Source: Pedobacter polysacchareus (GTDB taxonomy: Bacteria > Bacteroidota > Bacteroidia > Sphingobacteriales > Sphingobacteriaceae). From it: a stretch of 64,000 bases of DNA. Made by a program: the position numbers and the translations under genes. This document shows positions 26,753 through 34,950 of the stretch, one piece after another. The notes beneath the pieces are model-generated. The model was given only the letters and a program-made list of their open reading frames with translations, was not told the origin of the DNA and did not search any database. Positions within the stretch are counted from its first letter, which is position 1, and every line of letters begins with the position of its first letter. The DNA lies in assembly GCF_019802255.1 (NCBI RefSeq), contig NZ_JAHYSS010000005.1:1-64000 (forward strand), in the 5' to 3' direction.

Positions 26753-26848
26753 ATTTCTTATGTGATGATTTTAATCGGCAAAATACATAAAATGCGCTTT
26801 ATATTAGAGGAATAGAGGAGGAGCTCGATTGCTTGCCTGGTTTTGGAA

Positions 26849-26856
26849 CAAAAATA
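26849..26856 (-). promoter_or_regulatory. LytS/LytTR operon -7 promoter element
   Basis: TATTTTTG on the minus strand (26856-26849) matches TAnnTTTG exactly, giving a leader of about 90 nt before the kinase start. No -33 element is apparent; a triple repeat lies upstream. Confidence 0.5.
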
Positions 26857-26889
26857 ATAAATACAGCTGGGAGGCGATTGCTGAATTTC

Positions 26890-26938
26890 ACCCAAGCTGA
26901 CCAAATAGGTAACCCAAGCGGAGAAATGAATTACCCAA
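26890..26938 (-). promoter_or_regulatory. Candidate LytTR autoregulatory operator array
   Basis: Three copies of TTGGGT on the minus strand (26895-26890, 26917-26912 and 26938-26933) are spaced 22 and 21 bp apart. The nearest ends 33 bp upstream of the -7 element. Two copies share the longer GCTTGGGT. The spacing and position match the array upstream of the RND operon. Confidence 0.5.
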
Positions 26939-26944
26939 CTGCTG

Positions 26945-26981
26945 GGAAAAGCAAAATCCACTAGTGTTGATTAGTGGATTT
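26945..26981 (-). terminator. Terminator of the small 65-residue protein gene
   Basis: A perfect 10-bp inverted repeat (AAATCCACTA at 26954-26963 with TAGTGGATTT at 26972-26981, 8-nt loop) is followed on the minus strand by TTTTGCTTTT. It lies 25 bp past the stop codon of the small gene. Confidence 0.6.
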
Positions 26982-27006
26982 CGTTGATTTTTAGAGTTAA
27001 GGCTGT

Positions 27007-27204
27007 TTATTCCTGATAAGGATCTGTAGTTTGACGGTATTGCTGTTTCAGGTCATTTCCAAATTCTTTCGCTTTATCCAGCCATTCCGGAGCCTGTTCT
27101 GTCAATTCGTCGACAAGGGATTTTCCGTTGGTGCCTTTTTTTGTGGCATATTTTACAGCCCCATAAACTGCTGCACCGATAAGTAGAGATTTGAGTAGGC
27201 CCAT
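27007..27204 (-). CDS. Small protein with N-terminal hydrophobic segment, function unknown
   Basis: Protein of 65 residues. The first 20 residues form a glycine/alanine-rich hydrophobic helix (LLKSLLIGAAVYGAVKYA), and a charged helical tail (about 28-60) follows. This resembles small YtxH-like or membrane-anchored stress proteins in general build only, and I do not recognise a family. The start at 27204 (MGLLKSL) is chosen because it begins the hydrophobic helix directly; the frame extends 16 codons upstream with no support. A clear terminator follows, and the Mla operon terminator lies upstream, so it is an independent transcript. Confidence 0.65.
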   Translation of the reverse strand: MGLLKSLLIGAAVYGAVKYATKKGTNGKSLVDELTEQAPEWLDKAKEFGNDLKQQYRQTTDPYQE

Positions 27205-27299
27205 AGTGGTATTTATTTTAGGATTAATTGCTTCACTATAAAAACAACACAAGCGTCCAATAGTTTTGCCTTTTACAAAACAATAGATTTACATGTTAC

Positions 27300-27350
27300 A
27301 GAAAAGGCCTGCTCCAGCTGTTTGAAAACAACAGGAACAGGCCTTTTTAT
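27300..27350 (-). terminator. Terminator downstream of the Mla-type operon
   Basis: An 11-bp stem (27305-27315 with 27334-27344, one wobble position) encloses an inner CTGTT/AACAG pairing. It is flanked by T-rich stretches on both strands, so it can act in either direction. It lies just past the stop of the mlaD-like gene. Confidence 0.7.
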
Positions 27351-27365
27351 TTTTAGAAACCTGAT

Positions 27366-28361
27366 TTAAGGTTGTACTGCCGTTTTTGCGGCCTCAGCTT
27401 CTGCTTTCGCTTTTTTCTTGAAGAAACCTCTCAACAAAAAGTTATGTTGTAAAGCTTCCATGTTTTGATCCAGTTTCTTGCTGCTGCCTTCCAGATTTTG
27501 CATGATCACTCTGATTTGATCTGCTGCTTTCTGGTCGTTTAATAACAGGCCAGCGGCGTTGTCACTCTGGTTTAATTTCGAGCTGGCTTTATTCAGGTTA
27601 TCTGTTAAAGCTGCGGCAGAACTTGCTGTTTTCTTTAACTCATTAACTGAAGCCTGTAACTGTGAGAATACCAGGGTATCGGTCAGCATCTTATCTGCTA
27701 ATCCACCTTTAGTATTCATCTTTCTGGTGAAAGTATTCAGGTCTAAGGCCATTTTATTGGCTGCCTCTGTAGTCACTTTTAAATTCTGTACAATCGCTTT
27801 AAAGTTATCCGCAATCTGCTGATCTGCTAGTAAAGCACCTGCAGCACCTTTTCCTTCTACCAGATTTTTAGCAAGAATTTTAAAGTCTGAAGTGACATCT
27901 ACCAGGTTTTTATTGTTCACCTGGAAAGTTTTCATAATGTCATCCGTAGAAAGTGCATTGCTGGCTTTTAAGCGGTCTCCTTCTTCTACGAATGGAAATT
28001 TAGGCGTACCACCAGTTACCACAATGATTTTATTACCAATCAATCCATCAGAACTGATGGTTGCGGTGGCATCTTTATGAATGTATTTATGTGCTTCTTC
28101 TTCAATACTTAAAAACACCTGTACCTGTGAAGTGCCAAAGAACTGGATTTTTTTGATGGTTCCGACTTTTACGCCTGAAAACCAAACATTGTTCCCTGCC
28201 TTTAAGCCCTGGATATCATTAAAAACAACATCAACAGTAAAGCTTTTTACAAATGTCTTTTTCTGGCCTCCCAACGTAAAAACTCCTAATACAAAAATGA
28301 GTAGTCCAAGGAATACGAATACTCCTACTGTTACTTTGCGACGCGTGTCTGTTACCTGCAT
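27366..28361 (-). CDS. MlaD/MCE-family lipid-binding protein
   Basis: Substrate-binding component of an Mla-type phospholipid transporter, 331 residues. A single N-terminal TM helix (about 11-31, GVFVFLGLLIFVLGVFTLGG) anchors it in the inner membrane. A periplasmic MCE domain (about 38-115, VVFNDIQGLKAGNNVWFSGVKVGTI) follows, then a long alpha-helical tail rich in Leu/Asn/Ala and a basic Ala/Glu-rich C-terminus. It is the last of three genes (permease, ATPase, MCE protein), 4 nt after the ATPase gene. The helical tail is expected to form the tunnel or bridge toward the outer membrane. Confidence 0.9.
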   Translation of the reverse strand: MQVTDTRRKVTVGVFVFLGLLIFVLGVFTLGGQKKTFVKSFTVDVVFNDIQGLKAGNNVWFSGVKVGTIKKIQFFGTSQVQVFLSIEEEAHKYIHKDATATISSDGLIGNKIIVVTGGTPKFPFVEEGDRLKASNALSTDDIMKTFQVNNKNLVDVTSDFKILAKNLVEGKGAAGALLADQQIADNFKAIVQNLKVTTEAANKMALDLNTFTRKMNTKGGLADKMLTDTLVFSQLQASVNELKKTASSAAALTDNLNKASSKLNQSDNAAGLLLNDQKAADQIRVIMQNLEGSSKKLDQNMEALQHNFLLRGFFKKKAKAEAEAAKTAVQP

Positions 28362-28365
28362 ATTG

Positions 28366-29139
28366 TTATTGTATAAAATTATAATCGTAAAATGGTTTTA
28401 CCCGTTCATCATTGGTATTGAATACCTCATCAAAAGTTCCCTGACGTTCAAATTTGCCATCAAGTAACATGGCCACCCGGTTTCCTACTGCTTTTGCGCA
28501 GGTAAGGTCGTGTGTGATCACGATAGAACTGGTATGGAATCTTTCCTGTACTTCATTGATCAGGCTATTGATCTCTAAACAAGTAATCGGATCTAATCCT
28601 GCGGTAGGCTCATCATATAACATCACTTCCGGTTGAAGGATCAATGTTCTGGCAATGCCCACCCTTTTTCTTTGTCCACCAGAAAGCTCCGATGGCATTT
28701 GATTGATGGTTTGAAGTAATCCCACCGCATCAAGCACCTGCTCTACCGCAATGTTCACTTCTCCTTTTGTCAGATTTCTCTGGTTCCTCACCAAAGGGAA
28801 TTCCAGATTTTGCCTCACGGTCATACTATCGTACAGCGCACTGTTTTGAAAAGAGAAACCAACTTTCAGCCTTAGGGCCAATAGCTCTTTGTAACTAATT
28901 TCATCCACCATCTGGCCGAGTACCTTGACGGCACCTTCATCTGGAGTCAGCAGGCCAACAATAATTTTTATCAATACTGACTTTCCTGTTCCTGATTTCC
29001 CAAGAACCACTAAGTTTTCACCTCTGTAAAGATCCAGGTCGACGCCTTTAAGGACGTCGTAGGTGCCAAAAGACTTGTACAGTCCTTTGATCTCTATTAC
29101 CTTTTCCTGATCCATATTGGTGGGTTTCTTTTGTTCCAT
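28366..29139 (-). CDS. ABC transporter ATP-binding protein, MlaF-like
   Basis: Cytosolic ATPase of 257 residues energising the Mla-type lipid transporter. It has Walker A VLGKSGTGKSVLI (about 47-59), a Q-loop near SFQNSALYDSMTVRQN, the ABC signature LSGGQRKRVGIA (about 151-162), Walker B VMLYDEPTAGLDP and the switch histidine in VITHDL. The pattern SALYDSMTVRQNLEFPL is typical of the MlaF branch. It starts 11 nt after the permease; translation may begin at the second methionine (residue 9). Confidence 0.92.
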   Translation of the reverse strand: MEQKKPTNMDQEKVIEIKGLYKSFGTYDVLKGVDLDLYRGENLVVLGKSGTGKSVLIKIIVGLLTPDEGAVKVLGQMVDEISYKELLALRLKVGFSFQNSALYDSMTVRQNLEFPLVRNQRNLTKGEVNIAVEQVLDAVGLLQTINQMPSELSGGQRKRVGIARTLILQPEVMLYDEPTAGLDPITCLEINSLINEVQERFHTSSIVITHDLTCAKAVGNRVAMLLDGKFERQGTFDEVFNTNDERVKPFYDYNFIQ

Positions 29140-29150
29140 TATTTATAAGA

Positions 29151-29960
29151 TCAAGACCTGAATAAACCAAAAAATTGTACCGAAATCACCTCTTCAATAA
29201 AGATGAGGAACATCCCGATCACTACTGCGGAGTTGGCCGCTTTACCTACGCCCTCAGTTCCTTTGGAAGAATTATAACCCTGATAACAGCCTACGATTCC
29301 AATGGTAAAACCAAAAATAATGGCTTTAACGGTAGATGCGGTGATGTCTAAAAAGGTAATTTGTTCTAAAGAAGCCTGGAAAAATGCTCTTGCACTGGTG
29401 TCCTCGAATAAGGAAACGTTGAGCAGGGCACCTAACATACCTACCATTGCGGTATAAAAAGTAAGGATAGGAATGGTGATGGTGGAGGCAAGGACCCTGG
29501 TGGTTACTAAAAATTTAAAAGGGTTGGTGGCCGATACTTCCATGGCATCTATTTGTTCCGTAACGCGCATAGATCCCAGCTCTGCACCAATACTGGAGCC
29601 TACTTTTCCTGCTGCAATGAGCGAGGTCAGGAGGGGAGCAAGGGTTCTGAGTAAGGCAATGCCGACTAAAGAAGGCAGCCATGAGGTGGCACCAAATTCT
29701 GCCAGTGAGGGTCTCGATTGCTTTGTAAATACAATTCCTGTGATAAATCCGGTTAGGGAGATTAAAGCCAGGGAGCGATATCCGATGTCGTAACATTGGC
29801 GCATCAGTTCTTTTCCTTCATAAGGAGGAAGAAATCCTTCTTTGAAAAACCGCGTGACGAACTGACATACGTCATAAAGTGTCAGGAACATCCTGGTGAA
29901 CTTTCCAGGTGGCTTGGCTTGTTTTTGTAAAATGGCTGGATTTTCAGCTTTGTTATCCAT
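29151..29960 (-). CDS. MlaE-family ABC transporter permease
   Basis: Inner-membrane permease of 269 residues for lipid trafficking between the membranes. Five or so TM segments follow an N-terminal amphipathic region. Conserved MlaE segments are PLLTSLIAAGKVGSSIGAELGSMRVTEQIDAMEVSATNP, which includes the coupling EQIDA helix, and the later GYNSSKGTEGVGKAANSAVV. It is the first gene of the permease-ATPase-MCE operon. Confidence 0.93.
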   Translation of the reverse strand: MDNKAENPAILQKQAKPPGKFTRMFLTLYDVCQFVTRFFKEGFLPPYEGKELMRQCYDIGYRSLALISLTGFITGIVFTKQSRPSLAEFGATSWLPSLVGIALLRTLAPLLTSLIAAGKVGSSIGAELGSMRVTEQIDAMEVSATNPFKFLVTTRVLASTITIPILTFYTAMVGMLGALLNVSLFEDTSARAFFQASLEQITFLDITASTVKAIIFGFTIGIVGCYQGYNSSKGTEGVGKAANSAVVIGMFLIFIEEVISVQFFGLFRS

Positions 29961-30067
29961 TAATGTGTATCGATGTGTTCAGATAATAGGTGTTATAACA
30001 GAGATGTGCAACCCTTATCAAAATTTGCGCCATATTAACGATATTATCCCGATTAAGGTGTTTTAGT

Positions 30068-30096
30068 AAAAAAAAATGGCCTGTAAATTACAGACC
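30068..30096 (-). terminator. Terminator of the peptidase operon
   Basis: A short hairpin (GGCCTGTAA/TTACAGACC region, 30078-30096) is followed on the minus strand by nine T residues (30076-30068), 20 bp past the peptidase stop codon. Confidence 0.65.
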
Positions 30097-30115
30097 ACCC
30101 TTTAGATTATATGAA

Positions 30116-32290
30116 TTATTTTCCTCCCGGAGGACAGTTTTTCTTAAGAAAGTCGGTGTAAGTCAGCGATAAATGCTGGAAAGTTCCATCTCCTTCACTA
30201 ATGCTGTGCGTACGGTTAGGATAAGACATCATTTGAAAAATTTTACCGTATCTGATCAGCTCATTGACTAACATTTCGGCATTCTGGTAATGCACATTGT
30301 CATCTCCTGTACCATGAATGTACAATAAATTGCCTTTGAGGTTTTTCGCATAGCTGATCGGTGAGCCTTTTACATACGCTTCTGTAGTTTTCAAAGGAGA
30401 ACCCATATAACGTTCCTGGTATACATTATCATAAGTCAGCTGATTGGCTACTGCTGCAATGGCGATACCTGTTTTGTAAATCTCAGGATATTGAAAAAGC
30501 AGGTTTAAGGTGGATGATCCACCACCACTCCATCCCCAAACAGCAACCCTGTCTTTGTCGACAAAATTCCATTCCAGGATTTTCTTAGCAGCCATAGCCT
30601 GGTCACGGATGTTTAGAGTACCAATAGATTTATAAATGCTTTTACGCCATTCTCTGCCTTTTGGAGCAGGTGCGCCACGGTTTTCTACAGAAATATAAAT
30701 GTACCCGTCTTTTGCCATATCCCCATTGTACAAGAAATTACGTCCTGCACCATAAGTGTCCGTTACAGTTTGTGAAGCAGGTTCGCCATAGACATAAAAT
30801 ACTACCGGGTATTTTTTTGTACGGTCAAAGTTGTCTGGTTTTTTCATCCAGCCATCCATCGTCACGCCATCTTCAGTCGTTACTTTAAAGAATTCTACCG
30901 GATTTTTCTGCGCCCTGATTCTACCCAGCTGGTTGGTGATGCTCCCTTCCATTGTGAAAGGATTTAAAGTAGTCAGCTTCATCCATTCCGTAATGGTAGG
31001 TACAGTTGCACTTCCATAACTGTGGCGTGCAAACATTCCATTCGGAGAGATTTCATAATTGTGCGTTCCCGGAAGAATAGATGGCGTCACCATTTCTGGT
31101 TTGCCGCCACCACTTAATTTGGTTTTATATAAATACTTCTGAGTCGCATTGTCTGGAGAGGCCATGTAATAATACCAGTTGTTTTTCTCATCCACCAAAG
31201 CAGTTTCGATCACATCAAAATTGCCTTTTGTGATCAGCGTTTCTTTTTTCCCATCTTTACTGATGCGGTATTGATGTCTCCAACCGTCTTTTTCACTCGA
31301 CCATAGGAATTCTTTTCCATCATTTACCCAATTCCATCCCTGACCAACGTCGATCCAGGCTTTATCAGTTTCGGTATAAATGTTTTTTACTGCTCCAGAT
31401 TGTGCATTGGCAACAAATAGTTTGCTCTCATTTTGTTCTCTATTCAGCTGCTGAAGGATCACCTCATTGGTGTTAGGAATCCAGTCCATTCTAGGGATGT
31501 AATTCTGAACCTCAGAACCTGGAACGCTCAGCCATTTGGTGGCTGCGGTATTAATGTCTACGATACCCACTTTACAAGCCGATGGATTTTGTCCTACTTT
31601 AGGATATTCTACCGGTACATTGAAGGAATAAATCGAATCGGTATTGTTGATCATCAAAAAGTTTCTGATGTTGCGTGCATCTAATTGCCAATAAGCAATT
31701 GTAGTACCGTCAGGGCTCCATCTGAATCCATCCCTGCAGTCAAACTCTTCTTCATACACCCAGTCGAATGTACCATTGATGATGCGGTCTGTACCATCTG
31801 TAGTCAGTGCTTTTGTGCTGCGGGTAGCCAAATCATCTACGTAGATGTTGTGCTTGCTTACATAAGCCACTTTATTTCCATCAGGTGAGAACTTGGCAAA
31901 CATCAAAGAAGATGCAGGCTGGTCCTTACCGATTTTAATCATTTCTTTTGTTTTCAAATCAGCTACGAAATAATCACCTCGGGTTTCATACCTCCATACT
32001 TTTTTGCTATTCGTATACAACAGGATTTTAGTCCCATCGGCAGAAATCTCAAAATCTTTAATGGCGCCTAGACCTTTATTGGCATTGGCATATAAGAAAC
32101 TCGGATCCAGGATGAGTTTTTCCTCATTTTTAGGTAGGGTAATGGCTACAATACCGGATTCCTTAATCTGGTAATAGGAATTGCCATCTTTGGCCCATCT
32201 AATGTCCGATTGCTTTTGTGCATAGCTTTGTCCGAAACTTCCCAGAATAAGGAGGACTGCCAGTTTAAAAAAGAGGTTTTTTAGGTTCAT
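30116..32290 (-). CDS. S9 family dipeptidyl peptidase (DPP-IV-like)
   Basis: Exported serine peptidase of 724 residues that removes N-terminal dipeptides, probably with proline or alanine at the penultimate position. A signal peptide (1-24, ...QSYAQ) is followed by a beta-propeller (about 40-460) carrying the DPP-IV substrate-anchoring glutamates in WVYEEEF (about 178-183). The alpha/beta-hydrolase domain has nucleophile S588 in WGWSGG, the acid near D663/D664 in HGTGDDNVH, and H695 in NRTHSI. It is the last of three genes, 3 nt after the LTA-synthase-like gene. Confidence 0.93.
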   Translation of the reverse strand: MNLKNLFFKLAVLLILGSFGQSYAQKQSDIRWAKDGNSYYQIKESGIVAITLPKNEEKLILDPSFLYANANKGLGAIKDFEISADGTKILLYTNSKKVWRYETRGDYFVADLKTKEMIKIGKDQPASSLMFAKFSPDGNKVAYVSKHNIYVDDLATRSTKALTTDGTDRIINGTFDWVYEEEFDCRDGFRWSPDGTTIAYWQLDARNIRNFLMINNTDSIYSFNVPVEYPKVGQNPSACKVGIVDINTAATKWLSVPGSEVQNYIPRMDWIPNTNEVILQQLNREQNESKLFVANAQSGAVKNIYTETDKAWIDVGQGWNWVNDGKEFLWSSEKDGWRHQYRISKDGKKETLITKGNFDVIETALVDEKNNWYYYMASPDNATQKYLYKTKLSGGGKPEMVTPSILPGTHNYEISPNGMFARHSYGSATVPTITEWMKLTTLNPFTMEGSITNQLGRIRAQKNPVEFFKVTTEDGVTMDGWMKKPDNFDRTKKYPVVFYVYGEPASQTVTDTYGAGRNFLYNGDMAKDGYIYISVENRGAPAPKGREWRKSIYKSIGTLNIRDQAMAAKKILEWNFVDKDRVAVWGWSGGGSSTLNLLFQYPEIYKTGIAIAAVANQLTYDNVYQERYMGSPLKTTEAYVKGSPISYAKNLKGNLLYIHGTGDDNVHYQNAEMLVNELIRYGKIFQMMSYPNRTHSISEGDGTFQHLSLTYTDFLKKNCPPGGK

Positions 32291-32293
32291 TTT

Positions 32294-34159
32294 TTATAGT
32301 GCTATAAATTGCTGATATACTTTTTGAAGGTAAGCTTTCGCCAGGTCTAACCGTTTCTCGGTACCTTCCTTGTCCTTGTCGTTACTGTTGAATAAGGTCA
32401 TTTTTCCTACATTATCAAAGGTAACACATTGTTCATTATCAATAAAGCCCATGCCATTGTCCCAGCTAAAATAAGCGAAAGGTTTGGTATAAGGGTTCAA
32501 TAGGTTTTTACTCCATTGGAATTCTTTAGCAGGAATATTTAATTGTGCGAGTAAAGTGGCGGCAATGTCTACCTGTGAGCCAACATTACTGTATTTCTTC
32601 CCTCTGAACTCCTTTTTGATCACTTCTCCGAAAAACAGGAGTGGAATGTGGTAACGTCCAGGTGTAGAAATATCGTGACTTTGCTTAGGCAATAAATGGC
32701 CGTGATCCGCCACGAATATAAATAAGGTATTGTTGTACCAAGGCTGCTTTTTAGCGTTGTTTAAAAAGGCGTTGATACAGGAATCTGTATAGTAAGCGGT
32801 GCTTTTAAACTGCTCCACGTTATTGGCATTACCAAATTTTGATTTCCCAGGTAGGGTATAAGGTTCGTGATTGGTTAGCGTCAGCAAAGTAGAATAGAAA
32901 GGTTGTTTTTCTTTATTCAGGTCTTGCAGCTGCTTGTCAAAAACGGCTTCATCATATTGTCCCCAGAATGATTTCGGTGCATTTCCTGAGAAGTTGTTTT
33001 TATCAATGAGCTTTTGATAATCATGACTGAGGATAAAAGCTTTGTAATTGTCGAATTCGGACTCCCCTCCATAATAGAAAGAAGTATGGTAACCATTTTT
33101 GGCCAGCGAGCTGGAAATGGCAGGTAATTTTTGCAATTTCTCCGGCCATTTTACAATGCTGCCTGCAGCAAGGGTAGGGAAACCCGCGAGACTGGCAATA
33201 AGGCCTTTATCGGTGCGGCTTCCAGCAGCAAATAAATTGTCAAATAACACCCCTTTATTCATTAAAGAATCAAAATGTGGGGTAATGCCTGGTTCATTGC
33301 CAAGCGTCTGTGTAAGATCGGCAGTGAAACTTTCAATAATCACCATGACCACATTGGGCCTATCGGTGGTTAAAATTGCCGTAGTGCTGTCTTTTTCTAC
33401 TGCATGCAGGTTTTGAATCAGCTCATCTGCTTTTTTAGGATCCAGGTATAAATAAGGATTATGACTGGTCATTTTTTCGGAAAGTGTACTTCTGATCAAG
33501 TTCCACTCTGTATTTACTGCAGCATGATTGAGCAATTGTTCCTTTGAAAAGTAAGCCATACTTTGTGTAATCGGTGAGCCTCTAAAGCCTCCGCGGATAA
33601 ACATAAAAGTAAGTACAAGAACCAATATTGAAATTAGGCCGCGCAGCCAGATTGGGGATTTCTGAAAAGAAAGCTGTTTGGGGATCAATTGCTTTTGTAA
33701 GAAATATCCACCTCCAATGAGCATTATCAATATCAATAAAGATAGTGCAATCGGGGAGGAAGCTCCTGAAGCCATAGCCTCTCCGGGCGAAGAAAAAGCA
33801 AAGCCAATAGCTTTGGCATTCACTTTAGTTCCCCATTCCCGGTAAATGTTAAAGTTTACAATGGAAAGTATGCTGAATATCACCAGCAATACTAAATTAT
33901 AAATAGAAATCCATTTGATGTTTACGGATTTCCAGCCAGTAAACAGCGATACGATATAGCCTAAAAACGGAATGACAGCAAGGTATGCCGTCATCGATAG
34001 GTCTAATAGTAAGGCCTGGTAGAAAGTAGCCATGGTTTCCGATAAAGGAACCATGGCTAGCTTTTTATGGTAAATTAGAAGAAATATTAAACGGTCTGTA
34101 AAGAAAAATAGCAACCAGAAAATATAAAATCTGATAAAAAAAATAAGGCTTCTAAACAT
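32294..34159 (-). CDS. LTA synthase family sulfatase/phosphoglycerol transferase-like membrane protein
   Basis: Membrane enzyme of 621 residues with five N-terminal TM segments (about 10-30, 45-72, 82-103, 135-153 and 173-189) and a large periplasmic sulfatase-fold domain. Active-site landmarks are VVMVIIESF (E276), the nucleophilic threonine in AAGSRTDKG (T316), FIFVADHGH and the later YHIPLLFF. In Gram-positives this family polymerises lipoteichoic acid. In Bacteroidota, which lack LTA, it more likely transfers phosphoglycerol or phosphoethanolamine-type groups to a lipid or glycan. It lies 11 nt after a small secreted-protein gene and 3 nt before the peptidase. Confidence 0.85.
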   Translation of the reverse strand: MFRSLIFFIRFYIFWLLFFFTDRLIFLLIYHKKLAMVPLSETMATFYQALLLDLSMTAYLAVIPFLGYIVSLFTGWKSVNIKWISIYNLVLLVIFSILSIVNFNIYREWGTKVNAKAIGFAFSSPGEAMASGASSPIALSLLILIMLIGGGYFLQKQLIPKQLSFQKSPIWLRGLISILVLVLTFMFIRGGFRGSPITQSMAYFSKEQLLNHAAVNTEWNLIRSTLSEKMTSHNPYLYLDPKKADELIQNLHAVEKDSTTAILTTDRPNVVMVIIESFTADLTQTLGNEPGITPHFDSLMNKGVLFDNLFAAGSRTDKGLIASLAGFPTLAAGSIVKWPEKLQKLPAISSSLAKNGYHTSFYYGGESEFDNYKAFILSHDYQKLIDKNNFSGNAPKSFWGQYDEAVFDKQLQDLNKEKQPFYSTLLTLTNHEPYTLPGKSKFGNANNVEQFKSTAYYTDSCINAFLNNAKKQPWYNNTLFIFVADHGHLLPKQSHDISTPGRYHIPLLFFGEVIKKEFRGKKYSNVGSQVDIAATLLAQLNIPAKEFQWSKNLLNPYTKPFAYFSWDNGMGFIDNEQCVTFDNVGKMTLFNSNDKDKEGTEKRLDLAKAYLQKVYQQFIAL

Positions 34160-34170
34160 TTTAGTGAATG

Positions 34171-34848
34171 CTATTGACCTCCACCTTGCATTTGCAGGAT
34201 TTCTTCCATCGTTTTCACTTCATATCCTTTAGGAACGTCTAGGCTGAAAGGGCCTGTTTTTTCTTCTACCAGGCTTTTTATAGTAGCGGTAGATTTTACA
34301 CCTCTATTGAAGCTGGTAAATTTAACTGGAGTACCTTTTACACCGATGAAATCACGACCTACTAAACCTGAAGGAAGTTCAATATCGTTGGTTGACCATA
34401 ATTCGTAAGTGTTTCCTTTGTCGTCCTTATAGGTATATTTCTCAGTATTGTAGTTTAAGATCATTTTCTTCTCGCCAGTAGCTTTGAAATCGCTGAACTT
34501 AGGGTTGTTTTCTTTCTCTTTTTCGTAATCTGCTTTAGTACCCTTTACAGCAAATTGCATTTGTGCAACCGGAACATCAATCAGTACTAGTGAATTTAGG
34601 TCTACAATATCGGCAAGTACTGTAATCGTAGCCGGACCTTGCTGCATTTCCATTCTGGATATGTTGCCATTAAATTTGATTTTAGATTCCGTAGGAAGCA
34701 TGGCAGCCATAGGTTGCTGTTCAGAAGTAAGTGCATACTCCATTCCGAAAGTAACAGTTCCTTCGGTGATTTTCTTTTGGGCGTTTGCGAAGATAGCTGA
34801 ACTTACAAGAATTGCAGCTAAAACTCCGGTTTTGATAGATTTTAACAT
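34171..34848 (-). CDS. Secreted protein of unknown function
   Basis: Protein of 225 residues with a clear signal peptide (1-23, ending SAIFANAQ) and a beta-rich mature part with alternating hydrophobic strands, including two YxxE/K-rich repeats and LPSGLVGRDFIGVKGTPVKF. The pattern (methionine-rich MEMQQGPATITVLADI, then MILNYNTEKYTYKD) resembles DUF4412-type periplasmic proteins that fold like outer-membrane lipoprotein carriers, but I cannot assign it firmly. It heads an operon with the LTA-synthase-like protein and the peptidase. A 21-bp-period repeat array lies in its upstream region. Confidence 0.75.
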   Translation of the reverse strand: MLKSIKTGVLAAILVSSAIFANAQKKITEGTVTFGMEYALTSEQQPMAAMLPTESKIKFNGNISRMEMQQGPATITVLADIVDLNSLVLIDVPVAQMQFAVKGTKADYEKEKENNPKFSDFKATGEKKMILNYNTEKYTYKDDKGNTYELWSTNDIELPSGLVGRDFIGVKGTPVKFTSFNRGVKSTATIKSLVEEKTGPFSLDVPKGYEVKTMEEILQMQGGGQ

Positions 34849-34869
34849 ATAATAGTTTTTAGTGTTTGT

Positions 34870-34932
34870 ACTAATTTGATACGTATTTAAACTGTTTTGA
34901 TAGGTGCTTCTTTCGATTTGATACGTGTACTG
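34870..34932 (-). repeat. Three 21-bp-spaced direct repeats upstream of the secreted-protein operon
   Basis: TTTGATACGT at 34875-34884, TTTGATAGGT at 34896-34905 and TTTGATACGT at 34917-34926 are spaced exactly 21 bp apart (plus-strand notation). A weak further copy may follow near 34938. The array fills the gap between the crotonase stop and the secreted-protein start. The spacing of two helical turns suggests a cooperative regulator site; the regulator is unknown. Confidence 0.6.
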
Positions 34933-34950
34933 ATGAATTGAATGATTTGA

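Noticed and set aside
26758..26961. Open frame of 67 codons upstream of the LytS-type gene, minus strand
   Set aside because: No family likeness and odd composition. It overlaps the promoter and operator array of the kinase operon.
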